Source of the DNA: PMNU01 sp035479875
GTDB lineage: Bacteria > Patescibacteriota > Saccharimonadia > Saccharimonadales > UBA4665
Direction of reading: 5' to 3'
DNA: 64,000 nt
Assembly (NCBI GenBank): GCA_035479875.1
Contig: DATIIH010000001.1
Span: forward strand, 1 to 64,000
Positions 33,200-41,639 of this stretch are shown here, one piece after another. The notes beneath the pieces are model-generated. The model worked only from the letters and a program-made list of their open reading frames with translations. It was not told the DNA's origin and did not search any database. The first letter of the stretch is position 1. Every line of letters begins with the position of its first letter. The position numbers and the translations under genes are program-made.

Positions 33200-34805
33200 A
33201 CGCTCCGTATAGTACCGCGAGAGCGACAATTACCGCAAGTACGGTGAGGTGTAGCGGCTGGGAGGGCGCACTTGCGCTGCCAACCGGCGTCGTGGCGGCG
33301 GTGGTTGTGGCAGCCAATTTTTTGACGGCCGGTTTGGCGTTTGATTTCTTTTTGGTTGTCGCTGCTTTGGTTGTTTTGGCGCCTTTGACGGCCGACTTAG
33401 CCTGAGTAGCGGAAGGCTTTTTGAGCGCCACAGCCGGCCGGCGCACCACGTTAACAACACCTGGCGTGGGAGCGGTAGTCCACTGCCATGTATTGTTGGC
33501 AAATACCCAGGCTTGGCCGTCTTTGGCAACACCGTAAGCGTCGCTTACAACTACCGTGGCGCCACGCGGGTCGAGGAGCTTCGCCTGGCTGCCGCTGTTC
33601 GAGAGACTCAACTTAGTGGTGGCCGAATAAAAACCTACGAAAGATAGTGCCGGTAACTGCGTACCTGCCGGGAAAGTGTACTGGTGAAGCGTACCTAGTC
33701 CGACCTGCAATCTAAAACCCGACAGATCAAAAACGACTGGGTTAGGGTTATAGAGTTCTATAAACTCATCACTGGCGTCGAGGCCCGGTGGCGCTGGATT
33801 GGGCAGCAGCTCACTTAATTGCGGGCCGAGCAATCCAACATCAGCGGCCGGGATGGACGGCGTGAGGACCGTTGGCGCAGAATCGGGAGGCGAGTCCTGC
33901 GCTGGCAGGCTGGTATCACCCGCACCATCGCCGGCCACTGGCGGTGAACTGACTGGTGGCTGCAACACACTCGGCGCGCCCGGGTCTGCTGGTGCACCGT
34001 CGGCAGAGGGCGCGGGTGCCGGGGCTGGATCACAGCCGTCAGCGGCCGGGGGCACGGCTGCCTGCCAGTTAGTAATTACTGTCGCGGCGGCGGCCGCGTT
34101 GGCGACGCCAGGGCTCGGCAGTGTGGCGAGCATAAAATCGGTGGCATCGCTATTTGTGTCGGCGTATAGATGCATGCCGGGATCGACCTGTCGCTGCAAG
34201 CTGTTGCCGGCAGGTAGACCGGTAGTTTTGAGTGTTACAAATACACTGCGCCCATCAATGGACGGTGTTGCTGGCGCGCCGGTCTTGGGCGCGCTCCATT
34301 CTATTTCGTCGTCGACAGTCTGAGCAGCGCTGCATGTGCCGTCAGACTGGGTCTGGTTGGTGGTATAGCTCAGCCGTACATGCCCCGCCGCAGCCGAAAT
34401 TCCCGCGCTAAACCACTGGGCCGCGCTACCCGAAAGATACTGCTCGACAACACCACCACTGGTAAATTGACTGGCTACGATGTAGTGTCCGCCAGAGGCG
34501 ATAACACCGCTAAGCGCAACCGAGCGCAGTGGCGACGCCCAGCTGGTGGCTGTGCTGCTGGCGATCTCAAGCTGCCAAGCATGCGCCGAAAAGTCGATGT
34601 CGGCGCCGGTAGTGTTGTACAGCTCGATGAACTCTTCGGACGCGCTCGCGGCACTACCGGCCTGGACTTCGGATATTAAAACCGGAGCTTGCATCAGCGT
34701 TGACACTGGTGTGGCATCGTCCGCATACACTGCGGTTGACGATGCGATTATGATTATTGCTAAGGCTAGGCTGGTGGTGCGCGTTATATGTCTCACGGCG
34801 CGCAT
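33096..34805 (-). CDS. Secreted lamin-tail-domain surface protein with C-terminal anchor
   Basis: 569 aa. Signal peptide at residues 1-28 (LALAIIIIASSTAVYA). Two lamin-tail (LTD) domains, about 40-215 (LISEVQAG...EEFIELYN) and about 335-440 (LSELLPNP...DEFIELYN), are separated by a Pro/Ala-rich linker of about 90 aa. After a Lys/Ala/Thr-rich stalk there is a membrane helix (LTVLAVIVALAVLYGAYEY) and a very basic tail. It is a cell-surface protein, possibly binding nucleic acid or glycans through LTD domains (not shown). The last 104 bp also encode the start of TsaE. Confidence 0.82.
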   Translation of the reverse strand: MRAVRHITRTTSLALAIIIIASSTAVYADDATPVSTLMQAPVLISEVQAGSAASASEEFIELYNTTGADIDFSAHAWQLEIASSTATSWASPLRSVALSGVIASGGHYIVASQFTSGGVVEQYLSGSAAQWFSAGISAAAGHVRLSYTTNQTQSDGTCSAAQTVDDEIEWSAPKTGAPATPSIDGRSVFVTLKTTGLPAGNSLQRQVDPGMHLYADTNSDATDFMLATLPSPGVANAAAAATVITNWQAAVPPAADGCDPAPAPAPSADGAPADPGAPSVLQPPVSSPPVAGDGAGDTSLPAQDSPPDSAPTVLTPSIPAADVGLLGPQLSELLPNPAPPGLDASDEFIELYNPNPVVFDLSGFRLQVGLGTLHQYTFPAGTQLPALSFVGFYSATTKLSLSNSGSQAKLLDPRGATVVVSDAYGVAKDGQAWVFANNTWQWTTAPTPGVVNVVRRPAVALKKPSATQAKSAVKGAKTTKAATTKKKSNAKPAVKKLAATTTAATTPVGSASAPSQPLHLTVLAVIVALAVLYGAYEYRSDVANYYQRVFRNRSARREARRSSPRRRGD

Positions 34806-34889
34806 ACTAAGTAAGGTTCCCTAGCATGGCAAGAGCTTTTTATACAACACTTCGGCCTAGCCGTTATAGCGGTAGAAAGCGCTCTGGCG

Positions 34890-34895
34890 TATACT
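34890..34895 (+). promoter_or_regulatory. -10 box, leaderless-type
   Basis: TATACT ends 6 nt before the ATG at 34902 (PRC-barrel gene). Confidence 0.55.
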
Positions 34896-34901
34896 AAAGG
34901 C

Positions 34902-35417
34902 ATGCTTCAACTGTCCGGAATGATCGTGAATCGCCCCATCCTGAGCCTGCGTACCGGCGCAGTCATCGGCCAAACGTTAGCGCCCATCATCAACCCCGAC
35001 AACCTCAAAATTGAAGGCTTCTACGTCCAAGATTACGCCAGTCGCAAACAACTGGTACTACTCAGCCAAGACATTCGCGATGTCCTGCCGCAGGGGGTCG
35101 TGGTAAACGACCAGGAGGCACTCAGCGACCCCACCGAGCTCGTGCGCCTCAAGCATGTGTTATCACTCAACTTTGAGCTCATAGGCAAGCAAGTAGTTAC
35201 CACCGGCAAAGACAAAGTCGGCAAAGTAAGCGATTTTGCTACCGAGACGCAATCGATGTATATCCAAAAACTCTACGTCACGCAGTCAGTGTTTAAGAAT
35301 TTTGCCGGCGGCAACCTGGGCGTTGACCGGTCGCAAATTGTAGAGATTACCGATAAACAGATCATCATCGGTGACCTGCACGAGAAGGTGCCGGTGGGTG
35401 CCAGCGCAGTCGCCTAA
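34902..35417 (+). CDS. PRC-barrel domain protein
   Basis: 171 aa. Two PRC-barrel-like halves: SGMIVNRPILSLRTGAVIG..APIINPDNLKIEGFYV (residues 5-45) and ELIGKQVVTTGKDKVGKVSDFATE (about 92-115). PRC barrels occur in RimM and in photosynthetic reaction-centre H subunits; stand-alone versions are of unknown role, sometimes in RNA or envelope processes. No membrane segment. It faces recX convergently with 8 nt between stops. Confidence 0.75.
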   Translation: MLQLSGMIVNRPILSLRTGAVIGQTLAPIINPDNLKIEGFYVQDYASRKQLVLLSQDIRDVLPQGVVVNDQEALSDPTELVRLKHVLSLNFELIGKQVVTTGKDKVGKVSDFATETQSMYIQKLYVTQSVFKNFAGGNLGVDRSQIVEITDKQIIIGDLHEKVPVGASAVA

Positions 35418-35425
35418 CCTTTTGA

Positions 35426-36028
35426 CTAGTCTTCATCTGGCGCACTAAGCGCCGTCTTAATATCGTCGTAGCTGAAGCCTTGGCGGGCCAGATATTGCAT
35501 TAACTTTTGTCTATCGGGATAGCGGTCGCGTTTTTTGGCAATTAGTTGCTTGAGCGTGACGCGCTCGTCGGTTTCGTCTTCGGCAAGAACTCGAATAATA
35601 ATGTCGTCCGCCACGCGCTTTTGCGTGAGTTCCAATTTAAGGCGGCGTTTGCTCATCGTTTTAAGCAAACGACGGTTAGCTACCCATGAACGGGCAAACG
35701 CTAAATCGTTTAACAGATCGAGTCGGCGTAGCCGGTCGGTGATGATTGCTCCCGCCTCGGGGTCGACACCCTTCCTCCGAAAATAGTCGGCCAATTCCCA
35801 TTCGCTGCGCGGGCGCATCACCACGTAGCGCAGGGCGTTATTGTAGGCTTTATCTAACCCGGCGGCTTTCTTGAGTTCGGCTAGACGCTCGGGGCTCAGC
35901 TCTTGCCCGCTGGCCAGTTTTTGCTCGATAAGCGCTGACTCGCTCAGCCCAAACGCAAACTTGCCATCCACATACACCGAGTAACGGCCTTGCCGCTTCA
36001 CCTGCTGCTGGATGGCAGAAATTTTCAT
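35426..36028 (-). CDS. recX: RecX, RecA regulator
   Basis: 200 aa. Helical three-repeat protein with YSVYVDGKFAFGLSE at the N-terminus, ALRYVVMRPRSEWELADYFRRKG near 65, RRLDLLNDLAFARSWV near 100 and the basic RRLKLELTQK region. RecX inhibits RecA filaments. It is separated from recA by a Nudix gene and overlaps that gene by 4 nt (ATGA). Confidence 0.88.
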   Translation of the reverse strand: MKISAIQQQVKRQGRYSVYVDGKFAFGLSESALIEQKLASGQELSPERLAELKKAAGLDKAYNNALRYVVMRPRSEWELADYFRRKGVDPEAGAIITDRLRRLDLLNDLAFARSWVANRRLLKTMSKRRLKLELTQKRVADDIIIRVLAEDETDERVTLKQLIAKKRDRYPDRQKLMQYLARQGFSYDDIKTALSAPDED

Positions 36029-36576
36029 ATCTGGATTGTAGCGGTCTGACGCGGGTGCGCCAACACATTAAAATACACACCCAGAACGCGCAGGCAATCC
36101 GGCGTGAAAGCATCGGTGTCTTCTGTCAGCATACGGCCAATTTCATCGGCAGTAAACCACTTGAGTTCACCCACTTCATCGTGGTCGGGGTGCACGTGAG
36201 CGCCTGCAGGTAACACAACGCGGTACGCCTGGTGAAAACGATTAAGTATACTGTTGCCGAACGTATCGTTGGCCCGAAATTTGCCGAGCGGTTCTAGCGG
36301 CACGTCGCTCAAGCCCGCTTCTTCGGCCAGCTCGCGCTTGGCCGCACTCTCGTAGGTGTCGCCTACGTCTACGTGACCGGCAGCAGAATCATCCCAGCGA
36401 CCAGGGTAAAGCTTCATATCGTTGGCGCGCCTCTGTAGCAAGATCCGGCCGTCGTGGTCGACCACCATAATCCGCGCGATTCGATGGTAGAAGCCCTTAG
36501 CCCAGGCCTCAGCCAGCATGGCGGTGCCTACTTCTTGATCATTTTCATCAACAATAATAACCGGCGGATACGCCAT
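36025..36576 (-). CDS. Nudix hydrolase (IPP-isomerase-like subgroup)
   Basis: 183 aa starting MAYPPVIIVDENDQEVG. The Nudix box is complete (GHVDVGDTYESAAKRELAEEAGL split as GHVDVGD and RELAEEAG) near residues 66-88. The N-terminal VVDENDQEVG and ILLQRRANDMKLYPGRWDDSAAGH pattern is that of the YfcD/IPP-isomerase-like Nudix group. Substrate unknown. GTGAGG adjoins the ATG. The start at 36576 is chosen over an upstream frame that overlaps recA. It lies between recX and recA and is likely in the same operon. Confidence 0.82.
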   Translation of the reverse strand: MAYPPVIIVDENDQEVGTAMLAEAWAKGFYHRIARIMVVDHDGRILLQRRANDMKLYPGRWDDSAAGHVDVGDTYESAAKRELAEEAGLSDVPLEPLGKFRANDTFGNSILNRFHQAYRVVLPAGAHVHPDHDEVGELKWFTADEIGRMLTEDTDAFTPDCLRVLGVYFNVLAHPRQTATIQI

Positions 36577-36610
36577 CCTCACTTGCTCCCTACTATTGTT
36601 TATTTTAACG

Positions 36611-37663
36611 TTACTCTTTGGCGAGAGCGGAAGCGCGCACTTTTGTAGCAATCTCTTCCATCACCTTGGGATTTTCTTGGAGATACTGCTTGGCAGCTTC
36701 TCGGCCTTGGCCGATTTTGCCATCGTTATAAGCAAACCACGCGCCGCTCTTTTCCACAATACCGTCTTCGGCGGCTAGATCTAAGATGTCACCACTTTTA
36801 CTGATGCCTTCGTTATACATGATGTCGAATTCGGCTTCGCGGAACGGCGGGGCGATCTTGTTTTTTACGACTTTGACGCGTGTGCGGTTGCCGATCACCT
36901 TTTCGCCCGCTTTGATCTGGCCGATTCGGCGGATATCACAACGGACGCTGGCATAGAATTTGAGCGCGTTACCGCCGGTGGTTGTTTCGGGGTTGCCAAA
37001 CATTACGCCAATCTTCATACGAATCTGGTTGATGAACACCACGGTGGCGTTAGAACGGTTGATAACACCGGTGAGTTTGCGCAGCGCCTGGCTCATGAGG
37101 CGGGCCTGGAGGCCGGGCAAGCTATCACCCATATCGCCTTCGATTTCGGCGCGCGGCACCAGAGCGGCCACAGAGTCGACCACAATAATGTCGACGGCGT
37201 TGCTGCGCACCAGCGTTTCGGTAATCTCGAGCGCCTGCTCGCCGTTGTCGGGTTGGCTGAGTAACAGGTTGTCGGTGTCCACGCCGATGCGTTTAGCATA
37301 CGACGGGTCGAGGGCATGTTCGGCATCGATGAACGCCGCCGTGCCGCCAGCCTTTTGGATTTCGGCGATGACGTGCAGGCTGAGGGTGGTCTTACCGCTT
37401 GATTCGGGGCCGTAAATTTCGACAATCCGACCCTTGGGGAAACCGCCGCCCAGCGCGAGGTCGAGCGAAATACTGCCTGTAGAAATGGTTTCTATCGCAG
37501 CCTGTGGCGTATCACCGAGCTTCATGATCGAACCTTTGCCAAACTGCTTTTCAATTTGCTCGAGTGCCATGCCAAGGGCCTTACCTTTGCCTTCGGACGC
37601 GCCAGCGGCCACCATGTTAGCCTCGGCTGTCACTTTTGCGTTCTTGTCTTTGGCTCCTGCCAT
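36611..37663 (-). CDS. recA: RecA recombinase
   Basis: 350 aa, normal length. Signatures: KALGMALEQIEKQFGKGSIMKLGD, Walker A GPESSGKTT near 88, Walker B DIIVVDSVAALVP near 165, ALRKLTG and NQIRMKIGVMFGNPETTTGG (L2 loop). RecA forms filaments on single-stranded DNA, performs strand exchange and, in many bacteria, triggers LexA cleavage. The ATG at 37663 has GGAGGG about 11 nt upstream. Promoter at 37704-37712. No LexA gene is in the window. Confidence 0.97.
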   Translation of the reverse strand: MAGAKDKNAKVTAEANMVAAGASEGKGKALGMALEQIEKQFGKGSIMKLGDTPQAAIETISTGSISLDLALGGGFPKGRIVEIYGPESSGKTTLSLHVIAEIQKAGGTAAFIDAEHALDPSYAKRIGVDTDNLLLSQPDNGEQALEITETLVRSNAVDIIVVDSVAALVPRAEIEGDMGDSLPGLQARLMSQALRKLTGVINRSNATVVFINQIRMKIGVMFGNPETTTGGNALKFYASVRCDIRRIGQIKAGEKVIGNRTRVKVVKNKIAPPFREAEFDIMYNEGISKSGDILDLAAEDGIVEKSGAWFAYNDGKIGQGREAAKQYLQENPKVMEEIATKVRASALAKE

Positions 37664-37703
37664 CTCTGTAAAACCCTCCGTTAGTTCTCCACCAGTTACC
37701 TCT

Positions 37704-37712
37704 AGTATAACA
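37704..37712 (-). promoter_or_regulatory. Extended -10 promoter of recA
   Basis: TGTTATACT on the minus strand is an extended -10 element. A -35 is weak. The leader is about 35 nt. No clear SOS box is seen beside it. Confidence 0.55.
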
Positions 37713-37771
37713 GATATCCCCACTCTTAAGTGGCATCCTACACCGGCCTGCCCGGATGTACAAGTAGTAAC

Positions 37772-37885
37772 TAACCTGAACTTTAAAATCTCCCGGCTAA
37801 GGCACCTCGGAAGCGAAAAATGTGCTATTCAAGCACATTTTTTGACCCGTAAGTGCCGTGATGTGAGATTTTAAAGTTCAGGTTA
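37772..37885. repeat. 114-bp nested inverted repeat (cruciform-like) element
   Basis: Outer arms TAACCTGAACTTTAAAATC-TC (37772-37792) and their exact complement (37865-37885) give 21 perfect pairs. Inside, GGCAC (37801-37805) pairs with GTGCC (37853-37857), and a central hairpin AAAAATGTGCT/AGCACATTTTT (37816-37826 with 37832-37842, loop ATTCA) has 11 pairs. The three levels are concentric. It is in the divergent gap between recA and the PilB-like gene. It may be a MITE-like relic, a structured RNA or a protein binding site. It is not a normal terminator in position, since genes on both sides point away. Confidence 0.85.
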
Positions 37886-37908
37886 ATCAAAAATAGTCAC
37901 GCGGACAG

Positions 37909-37938
37909 CTGACATTGCTTATGCTTTTCATATATAAT
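37909..37938 (+). promoter_or_regulatory. Promoter of the PilB-like gene
   Basis: CTGACA (37909-37914), an 18-bp spacer and TATAAT (37933-37938), ending 10 nt before the ATG, so the mRNA has little or no leader. Confidence 0.65.
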
Positions 37939-37948
37939 TGGGCGTAAG

Positions 37949-39265
37949 ATGGGGACAAAAGACGGACTAATGGGGCGCTTGCTCGGCAGCAGCGACAAGT
38001 TTACCGATAAACAAATTGCCGAGACGCTCGACATGCTGATTGACCACGGCATGACGCACGGTGCCAGCGACATTCACATTGAACCTCTGGAACGTTTTGT
38101 GCTGGTTCGCTATCGCATCGACGGGTCACTGCGGGGTGTGCACAAATTGCCACGGACAGCACTCGGCCCCCTGCTGGCGGCCGCCAAAAAGCGTGCTGGC
38201 TTAAGCGAAACCGAGACACGAACGCCGCAAGAAGGCGAATTTAGCGAAAAAGGTGCTGCGGTGCGCGTTGCCACTATGCCGGTATTTGGCGGCGAACGAG
38301 CAGTCATGCACTTATCGGGCAACCCCGGCAAGCCTAAGGAACTCGAGCATCTCGGCTTTTGGGGGCGCGGCCTAGCTGTGCTGCAGACCATTTTGGCCAG
38401 TTCGCACGGTTTTGTAGCCGTAGCTGGTCCGCGGCACAGCGGCGTGTCATCAACACTGTTCAGCATGCTACACCAGCTCAATAGTCCATTACTCAGCATT
38501 GCGACCGTCGAAATCCACACGAAGCACCGTATCCCTGGCGTCAGCCAAACATACCTAGCAGCCGGCGCTCCGGTATCTGAAACGCTGCGTGCCGCGCTCA
38601 AGCAAGACCCGAACGTCGTTATGGTAGCTGACGTGCCCGACGGCACCACTGCCGAACTGGCCATCCAGGCCAGTGGTCATGGCCACCTGGTATTGGTGGG
38701 CATGCACGCCGACGGGGCCGTGGCGGCCACCTTGCGACTACGTGCAGCGGGAGCCGAAGCTTTTCTGCTAGCCACCAATCTCAAGGCCAGCGTCGGCCAA
38801 CGTTTAGTGCGCGCACTTTGCACAGATTGTCGTGAGCGTTACCGCTTAACTACCGACGAGTACAAACAACTAGCTGAACGCTTTGGTATTACCAACCCCA
38901 CTGCTCGCAAGCGGTTGCACGAACTAGAAGCCAGTCTCGCTCCGTCAATCTTTGGCAATGTTAAACAACTGAATAGTACACCCGCTGGCATTACGCACTT
39001 ATGGCGCGCCGGCCCCGGTGGCTGTGAGCAGTGTGGCCATACCGGCTACCGCGGCCGTGTGGCGCTTACTGAAGTCCTCGAAAACTCGCCCAAAATACAA
39101 CAGGCGCTACTCTCCAAAGACGTACTGTCTATTGCCGGCCTGCACGCCTTGGCGCTCAAAGATGGCTTCATACCCCTGGCACTCGACGGCCTAGTGAAGG
39201 CTCTGTGCGGTCAAACCACCGTGCACGAGGTGCTCCAAGCAGTCAACGCTGCACCACTCGATTGA
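37949..39265 (+). CDS. Degenerate PilB/GspE-like secretion ATPase
   Basis: 438 aa. The PilB/GspE architecture is clear: GASDIHIEPLERFVLVRYRIDGSL near 32 (the N2 domain), FGGERAVMHLSG, the P-loop region near 160, DPNVVMVADVPDG near 225 and the zinc motif CTDC...CEQCGHTGYRGR near 290-355. But the key residues are lost: the Walker A reads GPRHSGVSST, with Val where Lys is required, and Walker B reads VMVADVPD where active members have GEIRD. ATP hydrolysis is therefore unlikely. It is followed by a type IV pilin gene, so it may be a structural or regulatory partner of another PilB elsewhere in the genome. Confidence 0.85.
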   Translation: MGTKDGLMGRLLGSSDKFTDKQIAETLDMLIDHGMTHGASDIHIEPLERFVLVRYRIDGSLRGVHKLPRTALGPLLAAAKKRAGLSETETRTPQEGEFSEKGAAVRVATMPVFGGERAVMHLSGNPGKPKELEHLGFWGRGLAVLQTILASSHGFVAVAGPRHSGVSSTLFSMLHQLNSPLLSIATVEIHTKHRIPGVSQTYLAAGAPVSETLRAALKQDPNVVMVADVPDGTTAELAIQASGHGHLVLVGMHADGAVAATLRLRAAGAEAFLLATNLKASVGQRLVRALCTDCRERYRLTTDEYKQLAERFGITNPTARKRLHELEASLAPSIFGNVKQLNSTPAGITHLWRAGPGGCEQCGHTGYRGRVALTEVLENSPKIQQALLSKDVLSIAGLHALALKDGFIPLALDGLVKALCGQTTVHEVLQAVNAAPLD

Positions 39266-39289
39266 CCATTTTGGAACCGCGACATGCGT

Positions 39290-39295
39290 TATAAT
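39290..39295 (+). promoter_or_regulatory. -10 box, leaderless-type, for the pilin gene
   Basis: TATAAT ends 8 nt before the ATG at 39304. Confidence 0.55.
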
Positions 39296-39303
39296 CAAAG
39301 CAT

Positions 39304-39789
39304 ATGAACACGCGCTGTAAGCGTCCAACCCCTGGATTTACCATCATTGAGCTGCTAGTTGTTGTAGTCTTAGCTATTATTTTAGGTTCGCTCGTGGCGC
39401 TGACGTACAGCGGTGTGCGCGCCAAAGATCGTAACACCGGGCGGCAGAACAGTGTCGATAGCTTGCAGAGTAAACTTGAAGAATACTATGCCCAAAACAG
39501 CGCGTACCCCACGCTGGCCCAGCTCAATACGCCGTCGTGGCGCACCCAAAATCTCCGCACGTTATCTAAAAACGCTCTGCACGACCCACGCTGGAACGCT
39601 TCTAACAAAACCTGCACTGAGAGCGGCCAACCCGTTGCCGCGACCCAACCTGCTGCTAACTGCTACAGCTACCAGGTCACAGCCGCCGACGGCAGTGCCT
39701 GTGACAATCTTAAGGCTATGTGCGCGCATTACACGCTTACCACCCTCTTAGAGGGCGGTGATAGGTACGTTAAGACGAGTTTAAATTAA
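39304..39789 (+). CDS. Type IV pilin-like protein
   Basis: 161 aa. A basic leader of about 11 residues ends in the prepilin peptidase motif PGFTIIELL, followed by the hydrophobic helix VVVVLAIILGSLVALTYS. Cleavage after Gly would leave Phe at +1 and Glu at +5, the signature of type IV pilins. The soluble part has four Cys that may form disulfides. With the PilB-like protein and ComEC in the same region it points to a pilus used for adhesion or DNA uptake. The 3' end overlaps the convergent PH-domain gene by 20 nt. Confidence 0.88.
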   Translation: MNTRCKRPTPGFTIIELLVVVVLAIILGSLVALTYSGVRAKDRNTGRQNSVDSLQSKLEEYYAQNSAYPTLAQLNTPSWRTQNLRTLSKNALHDPRWNASNKTCTESGQPVAATQPAANCYSYQVTAADGSACDNLKAMCAHYTLTTLLEGGDRYVKTSLN

Positions 39790-40573
39790 CATCCCGGGGA
39801 TGGTTTTGGATGTTACGACGTTCGTCAAGAAACTGTTCGTGGACTTCCAAGATACGGCGGGCACATTCGTTAGGGTTAGGACAATAGGAAAAGACAAATT
39901 TAGCACGCTCGCCAGCTGTCTCAACCTTTAAGATGCCGTAATTAAACATGTGCGGCAGGATGCCGTTTTGGTCGACGGTAACGTCTTCGAGATTGTCCAT
40001 GCTCAATTGCGATACCTGGCGGCCAAACAAGCTACGCTGCGAAATCTGCGTAATACTGTCGGTGGTTACAACCCACTGGTTCTCCCAATACACACTGGTA
40101 GCGACTGCCAAAATGACGACGAGTAGTACGACGACCAGGCCAAATCCGGCATATACGGCGCTCGTCTCGCCGACAATGCCGTATTGGTTGAATAAGTAGG
40201 GTAGTAAGCCAAACGCCAACGCCCCTGCCACCAATATGCCCAGCCCGGCCGAAATATACAGCGAGATAATACCGAATGGGTGGCGCTTCATGGTAGCCAC
40301 CATCTGCTCGCCCGGCTGTAGCACCACCATTGGGTGCAGGCCCTTTTCTTCGGGACGCGCGTAGGCCGGACGCTCTGCCGGCTGCCATTGACTGGGGCTT
40401 TGCTGCTCCTGCGGTGGTTGCCATTGTGGAGGTGCGGGCTGCTGAGCGGGCGGTTGCCATTGGCCGGGGTCAGCAGGCGGTGCGGGTTGTGGCTGGGACT
40501 GCTGCGGGGGTTGCCACTGGCCAGGTTGCTGGGGCTGCTCAGGCTGCCCTGAATAAGGATTCTGCGGATTCAT
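39770..40573 (-). CDS. Membrane protein with bacterial PH domain and Pro/Gln-rich N-terminus
   Basis: 267 aa. Residues 1-75 are Pro/Gln/Trp-rich, with repeats of the form QWQPPxQ. Two membrane helices follow (IISLYISAGLGILVAGALAFGLL and FGLVVVLLVVILAVATSV). Residues about 165-245 (WENQWVVTTDSITQISQRSLFGRQVSQLSMDNLEDVTV) are a bacterial PH domain like YdbS/bPH2. Such proteins are of unclear function, perhaps in membrane organisation. TATAAT (40581-40586) ends 7 nt before the ATG and overlaps the stop codon of ruvB. Confidence 0.75.
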   Translation of the reverse strand: MNPQNPYSGQPEQPQQPGQWQPPQQSQPQPAPPADPGQWQPPAQQPAPPQWQPPQEQQSPSQWQPAERPAYARPEEKGLHPMVVLQPGEQMVATMKRHPFGIISLYISAGLGILVAGALAFGLLPYLFNQYGIVGETSAVYAGFGLVVVLLVVILAVATSVYWENQWVVTTDSITQISQRSLFGRQVSQLSMDNLEDVTVDQNGILPHMFNYGILKVETAGERAKFVFSYCPNPNECARRILEVHEQFLDERRNIQNHPRDVNLNSS

Positions 40574-40580
40574 CGATTTT

Positions 40581-40586
40581 ATTATA
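40581..40586 (-). promoter_or_regulatory. -10 box for the PH-domain gene, overlapping ruvB stop
   Basis: TATAAT ends 7 nt before the ATG at 40573 and lies on the ruvB stop codon. Confidence 0.55.
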
Positions 40587-41613
40587 CCAGGCTTGTCTGA
40601 TCTTGGCTCGGGTGTGGCGTGCGGCCTAAGTGACGATACGTTTTAGCAGTCACCTTGCGTCCGCGGGGTGTGCGCTCCAGTAGGCCAATTTGCATCAGAT
40701 ACGGCTCATAGAAATCTTCGATAGTGCTGCGCTCCTCAGAGGTCAACGCCGCTAGGGTTTCGACGCCCACGGGGCCGCCTTTATAGCTATCGATGATCGC
40801 CTCCAAGAGCATACGGTCGGCAGGGTCGAGACCCAAATTGTCGACTTCGAGTAATTCCAGTGCCTGATGACTAATAACGGTGTCGATAATACCGTCACCA
40901 TTGACATCTGCGTAGTCGCGCACTCGTTTGAGGAGTCGGTTAGCGATGCGTGGTGTGAGGCGTGAGCGCTTGCTAAGCTCTTCGGCGGCCTCGCCAGCAA
41001 TCTTGACGTGTAGAATGTCGGCGGCGCGCTCAATAATCTGCTTAATTTCTTCTGGCTTATAAAATTCAAGACGGTGGATCATACCGAAACGATCACGTAA
41101 AGGCGCTGCCAAGTTGCCGGTGCGGGTGGTAGCGCCGATAAGCGTAAACTTAGGCAGATCGAGCCGCAACGAGCGTGCGCTCGGGCCCTTGCCCAGCATA
41201 ATGTCGAGCTTAAAATCTTCCATGGCCGAGTACAGCACTTCTTCGATGGCGTGATTAAGCCGGTGGATCTCGTCAATAAACAATACGTCGCCATCACTTA
41301 AATTAGTCAGTAAGCTGGCCAGGTCGCCGGCGCGTTCAATGGCCGGGCCAGAGGTAATACGGATTTGGGCGCCCATCTCATGGGCAATCACGCTGGCCAT
41401 TGTGGTCTTACCCAGACCGGGCGGCCCGTAGAGTAATACGTGGTCGAGTGGCTCTCCACGCTTTTTAGCAGCATCGATTGCTAACTTAAGATTCTGTTTG
41501 AGCCGCTCCTGGCCAATATAGTTAGCAAAATCTTGCGGCCTGAGCGTAGCTTCCAGTTCGTGTTCCTGCTGGTCGCCCTCATCTGCCGTAGCGTGCACAA
41601 TCCGGTCAATCAT
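40582..41613 (-). CDS. ruvB: RuvB, Holliday junction branch-migration ATPase
   Basis: 343 aa, normal length. Signatures: LRPQDFANYIGQERLKQNL at the start, Walker A YGPPGLGKTT near 62, Walker B VLFIDEIHRLN near 112, GATTRTG sensor region near 158 and RLTPRIANRLLKRVRDYA near 220. RuvB hexamers drive branch migration with RuvA. GGGGG and a TATACT box (41623-41628) precede the ATG. Confidence 0.97.
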   Translation of the reverse strand: MIDRIVHATADEGDQQEHELEATLRPQDFANYIGQERLKQNLKLAIDAAKKRGEPLDHVLLYGPPGLGKTTMASVIAHEMGAQIRITSGPAIERAGDLASLLTNLSDGDVLFIDEIHRLNHAIEEVLYSAMEDFKLDIMLGKGPSARSLRLDLPKFTLIGATTRTGNLAAPLRDRFGMIHRLEFYKPEEIKQIIERAADILHVKIAGEAAEELSKRSRLTPRIANRLLKRVRDYADVNGDGIIDTVISHQALELLEVDNLGLDPADRMLLEAIIDSYKGGPVGVETLAALTSEERSTIEDFYEPYLMQIGLLERTPRGRKVTAKTYRHLGRTPHPSQDQTSLV

Positions 41614-41639
41614 CGTTCCCCCAGTATACTCTTTTACTC

